The notes beneath the pieces were generated by a model. It searched no databases and was not told the DNA's origin. It worked only from the letters and a program-made list of their open reading frames with translations. This document shows, piece after piece, positions 57,934 to 64,000 of a stretch of 64,000 nt of DNA; position 1 is the stretch's first letter; the number at the start of each line of letters is the position of its first letter. Source of the DNA: Misgurnus anguillicaudatus (lineage: Eukaryota > Chordata > Actinopteri > Cypriniformes > Cobitidae); assembly GCF_027580225.2 (NCBI RefSeq), contig NC_073354.2:30214001-30278000 (forward strand). The letters are read 5' to 3'. The translations under genes and the position numbers were made by a program.

Positions 57934-58363
57934 GCAAGATTAATCTGTAGTACTAGCCTCTCTGCTTTAAATTTGTTTTCATGCAAGAAAAGATCAAAGT
58001 TTTTAACAAAAGTTTGATATGAGCCTACCACATGCCAACAAATTAATACTATCATAATACTAATATTACAAAATGATGAAGTATACAGTATTACATAGCA
58101 AACAAGCAAGTATTTTATTGAACAGAAGCAGTTAAAAAAATTAAAATAAATTTATACTGAAAACTAAATTCTTAAGACAAATATTCAAACCTTGACACTG
58201 TAATGACAAAATAGTGAGGAGAAACGCTGACATCTAGCGTACAGCACAAGTATTTCTTTACTCTGGTTATAAAGGCATGTTCATTTCAGGTATTATTTTC
58301 CTCTTAATTATATCAGCTTTTTATATAAAAAAACTACAAAATTAAACTTGAGAAAGTCAAAGA

Positions 58364-58369
58364 TTTATT
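58364..58369 (-). promoter_or_regulatory. ccdc25: Candidate poly(A) signal of ccdc25
   Basis: AATAAA on the - strand lies about 410 nt after the ccdc25 stop codon, implying a short 3' UTR. Confidence 0.45.
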
Positions 58370-58778
58370 TTATAACAAAAGAAAGGAATTGTGTAATTGT
58401 TTTCGATTACATCACTTCAGTAAGGTATAACATTCATATGCATAAATACCTTTAGTTCTTACTGTACACATCCATAAGACATTTCCACAACGAATATCTT
58501 CATCATCAAACTATATCAAAACTCCAACAACAACTGTTTAACATTAACAGGATTAGTGGATCTTTCTAATCATTTCTTTTTTAAACAAGCAATCTACTAA
58601 ATCTTGTCATTTACTGCTCCAGAAAGGTCCAGGCATTGTGCTGTATTGGCACAGAAGCTTTTATGTTAATACAGGCGAATAGTTTATTTATTTTCAATGC
58701 CTCTGTATTGTGCACTGACAAACTTGAAGATGCTGTAAAGAAAAATGCTGATTCTTCTGTATCGCAGGTCCATTCCTT

Positions 58779-58808
58779 TTACATGAAGTCATCTGAATCA
58801 TTACCATC
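58779..58808 (-). CDS. ccdc25: ccdc25 exon 9 and stop
   Basis: The exon encodes DGNDSDDFM and ends with TAA at 58779-58781. The family ends DSDEFM. Confidence 0.92.
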   Translation of the reverse strand, partial: DGNDSDDFM

Positions 58809-61800
58809 CTGTAAAGTAAAACATCAGGTTATGTCATAATTTTAGATATGCGATCATGCATCATATTGTCCAGAATATGGAGATTTGCAGGACAAACCTC
58901 ATTTGTGGTCATGTTGTCACTTTTCATGAGTGATGTGTAATTCCTACAGGAAAGCAAATCGATATGTTACATGCAAGTACAGAAAATTAAAGTTGACCTA
59001 TAAACGCAAAGAGACAGAACGTTTGTGGTCGCACCAGTTATAACAGGTGTTAAAAGACAAACTGTCTGTGACATACAAATATTATTTTCTTATATTTAAC
59101 TTTTTAAACAAAACTTTTCAATTTAGTCAATAGGCATTCAAAGATTGCTATTATTTAGTACAGCAGTACTGGGATATTTTACTGTTTCTATCACTCCATT
59201 ATCCCAACGCATGTGAACCTATTATCATATCACCTTAATTGCTCCATCTCCTTTTTCTTCTTCACTTCATCCTTCTCTTTCTTTTTCTGTTCTTGTAACT
59301 GAAGCTTCTTCTCGTTCCTTTCTTCTCTGTCCCGGTTCTCTTTCTCAGCTGCAAGATCGGGATAAAGTTCCTCTTTTGTTTTCTCCAGTCTGTTGACAAT
59401 TTCATTGATCTTCTTTTCTACTGCCACAATTTTCACCTGTTGATATCATGGATTTTCATAAGCAACTTGGTATTCAATGCAGGATTTAGTTATTTAGAAG
59501 ATTTGGAAAATACGATAGTTATATCTGAGTAGCCATAGAAAAAAAATCAAGCAGACTGATAAAGAATATCTTTCTCTACCTCCTTCTGTCGATGAAAACC
59601 TATCTGCCCGACATCCATGTCTGCAGTTTTTTTCAGATTGCTCCATGGTGTGTATACAACATTAATATTATTCATTTTGCAACCTGTAAAAGAAAGTGGT
59701 AATATCAAAACATCTCTCAGGAATTCAAAATTTTGTCATCATATACTTGTATTAAAGCGATACACCCGCCAAATATTAAAATTACCCCCGTTATTACTCA
59801 CATTCAAGCAATCCTAGATACACATGTCCATCATCTTTCAGACGAGCAATTTTTTTTAAGTTATCAAGTAATTTTTCTAAGACATTGATTTTAAGTCAAT
59901 GTCCTTGCTTTTCCAAGCGTATAACGGTAGAAAATAGGGATCAGACTTCTGACTTTAAAGCCCAAAAAGTGCATCCATCCTTCACAAAAGTAATCCACAT
60001 TGCTCCAAGGGTTTAATAAAGGTCTTTTGCAGGTAATCGATGAGATTTTGTATGAAAAATATCCAGATTTTAAACTTTATAAAAGATAAGAATTACCATC
60101 AGAAGTCATGTGGATTACTTCTGTGCAGAATTGAGGCACTTCCTGGGGGTTTAACGTCAGAAGTTGTTCCCTGATTCCTGTTTTTTACCATTATAAAGCT
60201 TGGAAGGGCAAGCACATTTACTAAAATAACTGTAAATGTGTTTGTCTGAAAGATGATGGACATATTGGCTGTTTCTCAATTCCAAGAACGCAAAGAATGG
60301 ACTTGTGGTCTCGTGGAGATCGGTCTTGCCAGGCGACCTTGGAAGAATGAACTCAGGAGGTCACGAGAACACAGAACTCACTTGTGAGAATTGGATGTGT
60401 GCGATCTTCCTGAACCTCCCCAGATTCAACATCGCAACATTCATAAAGTGACAAACATACCATTATCTGCATTATTATATACATAATTTTTTATGTCGTC
60501 ATTTTGTAATGGAAAATACGTAAATATTTCAGGTACCTTGTCAAGAAATAATATAATCTAAAATAAGAAACTCAATTAGGATTAGTTGCAGTGTTGCCAA
60601 GTCTGCTTATTATAAGCGACTTTGGGCTTGTTTTTCTGTGAAGTCGCTTACAAATATTGGTAGTCGCAGGTCGCGTTTTTTTGGGCTTGTTTCTAAAGTG
60701 TAGTTGCTTATTTGGGCTTGATCCCAGCCTTATAAAAAGTTGTCAATCAGATATTTTCTATATGTTATTTAAACGTAGGAGTTTGTCTAGCCTATTCTCT
60801 CTCTGTCCCTCGCCTTTCCCCACACAGCAGAGTTTTTTTCCCACCCACATCCTGCTTCTAATAGGCTTTATGCCCTGCTGCACCACTTCCTGAACTTCAG
60901 CCAGCTCCTTGTTTCCTGTCTGCCATTATTGGACAAACTGATTAATCCAGGTGTGTCTGATTATTGTTGTTGTGACTAGGCACACCTGGATTAATCAGTT
61001 TGTTTGTGACTACTGAGGTCAGGCACACCTGGATTAATCAGTTTGTCCAATAATGGCAGACAGGAAACAAGGAGCCGGCTGAAGCTCAGGAAGTAGTGCA
61101 GCTGGGCACAAAGCCTATTGGCTCTGACCAAGATGGCAACGAGTACTAGCCAATCAGAGACGGAGCACGGCAATCTGTTTTTTTCTGGTTAGGAAAGTGT
61201 AGTTGGTAGAAAAGAAAAGTCGCTTAGAAAAGTCGCTTGTTTTGGGCTTGTTTTTACAGGCCTGGTTGCTTATTTGTCTCGCGAAATCTGGCAACACTGA
61301 TTAGTTGTTCTATGCCAATAAACATATAATATAAATAAAAAATTTGCGTTTTCTTATGTGTTCAATGCTCAAAATGTTTACAAACAAATGTTTACTTTAA
61401 CCAACGTCTTACTCCCGCGCGCTTGCGGTGGGAAACTCTCCATTGTTTTGCCGCAATGACATCTGGGGCGTAAAGCGATTTCAGGGTGCAAGTCTGCACT
61501 CGATGCATCCTCGATATCAAGAACACATCCGGGTATTTTCATGTGTCCTCTGTACTTGGGATCTTGAGAATTGGATTTGAATTTCGACGGTTAATGATGA
61601 CGTACAGCGAAAACACAAGGACGCAAGATCGCTGAAGAACGCATCTTAAGAGAGCCATTATCTCGGATTGCTTGTGGGTGAGTAAATCATGGGGTAATTT
61701 GGATTATAGCTTTATCACTGGGTAGTAGGGCTGTGCCGGTTTCAGAATTGGTGATGACGGTTATGACGTGAGTCAAATGTGACGGTTCATCACATAACCG

Positions 61801-63363
61801 TCTGAAGGGGGGGGGGTGCTTGTTTAAATGCTCGTGGATTGACGCGAAAGTGTCATTTTACCATAAAATCATGAATGTGATGCCAAGTGTGTTTTAAACA
61901 GTAATGATGAGAAATTTAACAGAAAGCAATTAAATATTAAAAAAACACACTGTTGCCAGAAGACTGCGCTGTCACTCCTTGCCCAGCATAAATGAAATCC
62001 TCTATCATTATCTTAATAATCTTCAGAGAAACAGATTTGTGCCATGGGCTTTTAATGTCTATAATTGTGTATATCTGTCATTACACGGACCAGAACAGCA
62101 CGAAAACAATGTGGATTAAAAAGCGTCTTGAAGAGGTTTTGCTCATAAATGTATGTAAAATAAAGTAATGTGAACTTGAGATTGTTATACTGTTATTAAA
62201 CTGCGCCATATGCGCTGCAAACGCAGCCGGTGTAAGCACAATGGCCACGCGCGGCAACGTTCTCCGCATACGCGCTGCTCAGTGCTCATGCTTGCGATGT
62301 GAAACCAGCATTTGAATAAACTAGACACAGATTAGCTACTTGTGTTACGTTTATTTACAATTAACAGCAAGACAACTAGCAGTGAATGTGCTTTCAGGAG
62401 AGTTAGTAGATGGGAGGATTTGAACTTGAAAAGCGGGGCGGAGCCTTTCCGCAGATAAAACATATGGTCGTTCATGTTTATTTGATTCTATAAATTAAAT
62501 AGAAGGAAGAGATGAGTTGAAAGGTGAGACTTTGTTTAATATGTTTAATCTCAAAAGTAACCAAAAAGTGCCCTGGTCTCTCCTGTATGTCAGCGCGTTG
62601 CAGTGTCTGCTCCGCTCTGTATTTTTCATTGCGTGACGTGATAACATGGTGGGGCGTGTAACACAGACTGTTGACAATTGTTTTTAATTAGTATTTAAAC
62701 ATTCTTTATGATATATTTTTTAAATATTTTAATAACACGGTTTTGTCGGTTATAGAGTTCTTATGACGGTGTTCAACTATAACCGTCGGTCTCACGGTTA
62801 TATAATAACCGTCACACCCCTACTGGGTAGATGTACCTTGAATACTGTTGTTTTTCACCAGCTGAGCACAGTCGATCAGGACTTCTTTGGGCATGTCTTC
62901 TATCGTCTTACCCTGTAATACATTTTTTAAAACTATGCAATATTTTCAACACAGAAAAGTTATAACATATAAGGTCACCCAAATACCTTAGGCATTCTAA
63001 GATAAACATGAGCAGATGAGAGCTTGTCCACATGAAACCTGGAAACACATAGAAACATTCATGAAGATCTACAACAGATAACTAGATACTGTATACTGTT
63101 AAATCATGATAAACCATGCTAAACCATGTTTAAGTTCATTTAAGAGAAACATCTAATTTTGATATAAATAAACAAATATTTGTTCTTACCAGATATCCTC
63201 CGGCCATCCATACTTTATAAGATCTTCATCTATTGAAAATAAAAACAGCTATTACATCTCAGCAAGTATAGTATGACAGTAAGGAAGTAAACTTTATGAG
63301 GGATTCAGTACGTACTTTCATATTTGTCTTTTCCCATGTAGATTATATGGGGTGGTTCGACAA
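58779..63363 (-). CDS. ccdc25: Coiled-coil domain protein 25 (exons 2-9; 5' end outside)
   Basis: Exons in gene order are 63316-63363, 63190-63229, 62987-63038, 62837-62912, 59580-59683, 59234-59436, 58898-58943 and 58779-58808. All use GT/AG and join in phase, coding about 199 residues with the missing first exon (human CCDC25 has 208). The N-terminal part is the NFACT-R/DUF814 fold ([64 protein letters not shown]). Then comes a highly charged Lys/Glu coiled coil (59234-59436) and a short acidic tail ending DSDDFM. Mammalian CCDC25 has been reported as a membrane sensor of extracellular DNA traps; the domain is also found in ribosome-quality-control NEMF/Tae2 proteins. The initiating exon is not found up to 64000. 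Confidence 0.95.
58898..58943 (-). CDS. ccdc25: ccdc25 exon 8
   Basis: The 46-nt exon encodes [16 protein letters not shown], matching the SYSSLMK...NM segment of the family. Confidence 0.92.
59234..59436 (-). CDS. ccdc25: ccdc25 exon 7 (coiled coil)
   Basis: The 203-nt exon runs from [19 protein letters not shown] to KKKKEMEQL. It is rich in Lys and Glu, and the coiled coil gives the protein its name. Confidence 0.95.
59580..59683 (-). CDS. ccdc25: ccdc25 exon 6
   Basis: The exon encodes [20 protein letters not shown] and [14 protein letters not shown], the end of the NFACT-R domain. Confidence 0.95.
59756..60262. mobile_element. Inverted-repeat element in ccdc25
   Basis: TGTCCATCATCTTTCAGACG at 59826 and its complement near 60246 (GTCTGAAAGATGATGGACAT) are inverted. 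The outer left end AGCGATACACCCGCCAAATA has no partner on the right, so the right end is truncated. Confidence 0.65.
60265..61660. mobile_element. TGTTTCTCAATTCCAAGAAC element split by a hAT copy
   Basis: The left part has GGCTGTTTCTCAATTCCAAG with TGAGAATTGG. The right part (about 61480-61660) has inverted matches such as CTTGGGATCTTGAGAATTGG. It is interrupted by 60589-61299. Confidence 0.5.
60589..61299. mobile_element. hAT element with internal inverted and direct repeats
   Basis: The ends CAGTGTTGCCAAGTC and CTGGCAACACTG are flanked by a perfect ATTAGTTG duplication (60581-60588, 61300-61307). Inside, 60870-60957 is the inverted partner of 61015-61105 (CTTGTTTCCTGTCTGCCATT and complement), and AGGCACACCTGGATTAATCA occurs twice directly. 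Confidence 0.92.
61726..62822. mobile_element. hAT element beside the ccdc25 exon 5 donor
   Basis: The ends TAGGGCTGTGCCGGTT and AACCGTCACACCCCTA are flanked by a perfect CTGGGTAG duplication (61718-61725, 62823-62830). The ends carry several ATAACCGT/ACGGTTAT words. It is 1097 bp with no transposase. Confidence 0.93.
62837..62912 (-). CDS. ccdc25: ccdc25 exon 5
   Basis: The exon encodes [20 protein letters not shown] and NNSIQ. Its GTACAT donor is followed almost at once by the hAT insertion at 61726-62822. Confidence 0.94.
62987..63038 (-). CDS. ccdc25: ccdc25 exon 4
   Basis: The exon encodes [17 protein letters not shown], the most conserved part of the NFACT-R domain. Confidence 0.95.
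63190..63229 (-). CDS. ccdc25: ccdc25 exon 3
   Basis: The 40-nt exon encodes [14 protein letters not shown] across its two split codons. The donor is GTAAGA. Confidence 0.93.
63316..63363 (-). CDS. ccdc25: ccdc25 exon 2
   Basis: The exon reads [15 protein letters not shown] and ends with a GTACGT donor. It needs one base from the upstream exon. Confidence 0.92.
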
Positions 63364-64000
63364 CTATAAAAGATAGAAGCAGTTATTACAAAGCATTTGT
63401 AAATCATATCATCTTTCTATTGCTCTGTTATATTGCTGTGGTGGTAACAAAAATATAACCAACGTTTGGGGGACAAATATAATAGTGAGACCGTGGCAAA
63501 TTGTGCATACTATGGTTTAACTACAAGACCAAAAACCATGGTTAAGGCAAACAATCTGATTTATACTAAAATCATGGTGACATTACAATAACACAAATAT
63601 AATAGTATAACAACGCTGTTTGGACATCTTACCATGAAAATATTGCAATTTATTAGCCATATAACGTTACCACAGTACCGTATCGCTAGAGTACTTTTAA
63701 ATGAGTGCAGTATGAGTGTCCAAACATTTACCCGTTACAGCTGTGGTAAATATTTGCTGTATAGCCCTACAACAAAGCTTTTATGTTATATATCACAGTC
63801 TGCCTACATGCAAAATACTTCACAGCCACGCAATTTGTACTCATTGTTGACAACAACAACATCGTTTTCGACTTCGCAGACTGATCGGCCTATGACATCG
63901 AAGTATCGCGACAGCCATTCGATTCTAATCGATCTCGCGCCACTTTGATGTCATCCGCTGATTTGTTTGCGCAGCGCTGCAAGAAGCCTCTATCTTTTGC
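63364..64000 (-). other. ccdc25: ccdc25 intron 1
   Basis: No sequence encoding the expected start (M-V-F-Y-F) is seen, so exon 1 lies beyond 64000. The 104-codon open frame at 63634-63948 (+) shows no family features. Confidence 0.5.

Noticed and set aside
63634..63948. 104-codon frame as ccdc25 exon 1
   Set aside because: It is on the wrong strand and lacks the expected M-V-F-Y-F start; it lies in intron 1.

Overview
The window is nuclear DNA of a bony fish, most probably a cyprinid close to zebrafish. It is AT-rich, its genes are split by introns, and it is packed with non-autonomous DNA transposons of kinds common in cyprinids (hAT, TTAA-flanked, Tc1/mariner, tRNA-derived SINEs). I find no bacterial operons, CRISPR arrays or structural RNA genes. 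Family names come from recognising termini, coding motifs and repeat sequences, not from database searches.

Two host genes are supported exon by exon. scara3 (scavenger receptor class A member 3) is complete on the + strand: seven coding exons from 14838 to 30212 join in phase into a 589-residue type II membrane protein with a short cytoplasmic tail, one transmembrane helix, a long coiled-coil and glycosylated stalk, and a C-terminal collagen domain. ccdc25 (NFACT-R/DUF814 family) lies on the - strand with eight exons from 63363 down to 58779; its first, very short exon is beyond the right edge. SCARA3 and CCDC25 are also neighbours in mammals, so this looks like conserved synteny.

Left flank (1-14.6 kb): a Tc1 end, a decayed mariner-like element with about 255-bp inverted ends, a foldback element with a near-perfect hairpin, a 3.9-kb element with inverted ends that carries spliced gene-like exons (4496-8373), several short inverted-repeat elements (MITEs), and a four-copy 254-bp tandem array inside a TTAA-flanked element. 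The scara3 introns hold a 237-bp satellite, palindromic elements and a catalytically dead Tc1 transposase. The 28 kb between the genes holds a 2.4-kb solo LTR whose borders are confirmed by an empty-site relative in the window, a 24-bp minisatellite with TGACGTCA motifs and higher-order structure, many MITEs, and a multi-level transposon nest (54468-56724). One large ccdc25 intron is mostly transposon; one hAT copy sits a few bases from a splice donor.

Most reading frames outside the two genes are chance frames in repeats and are not annotated.
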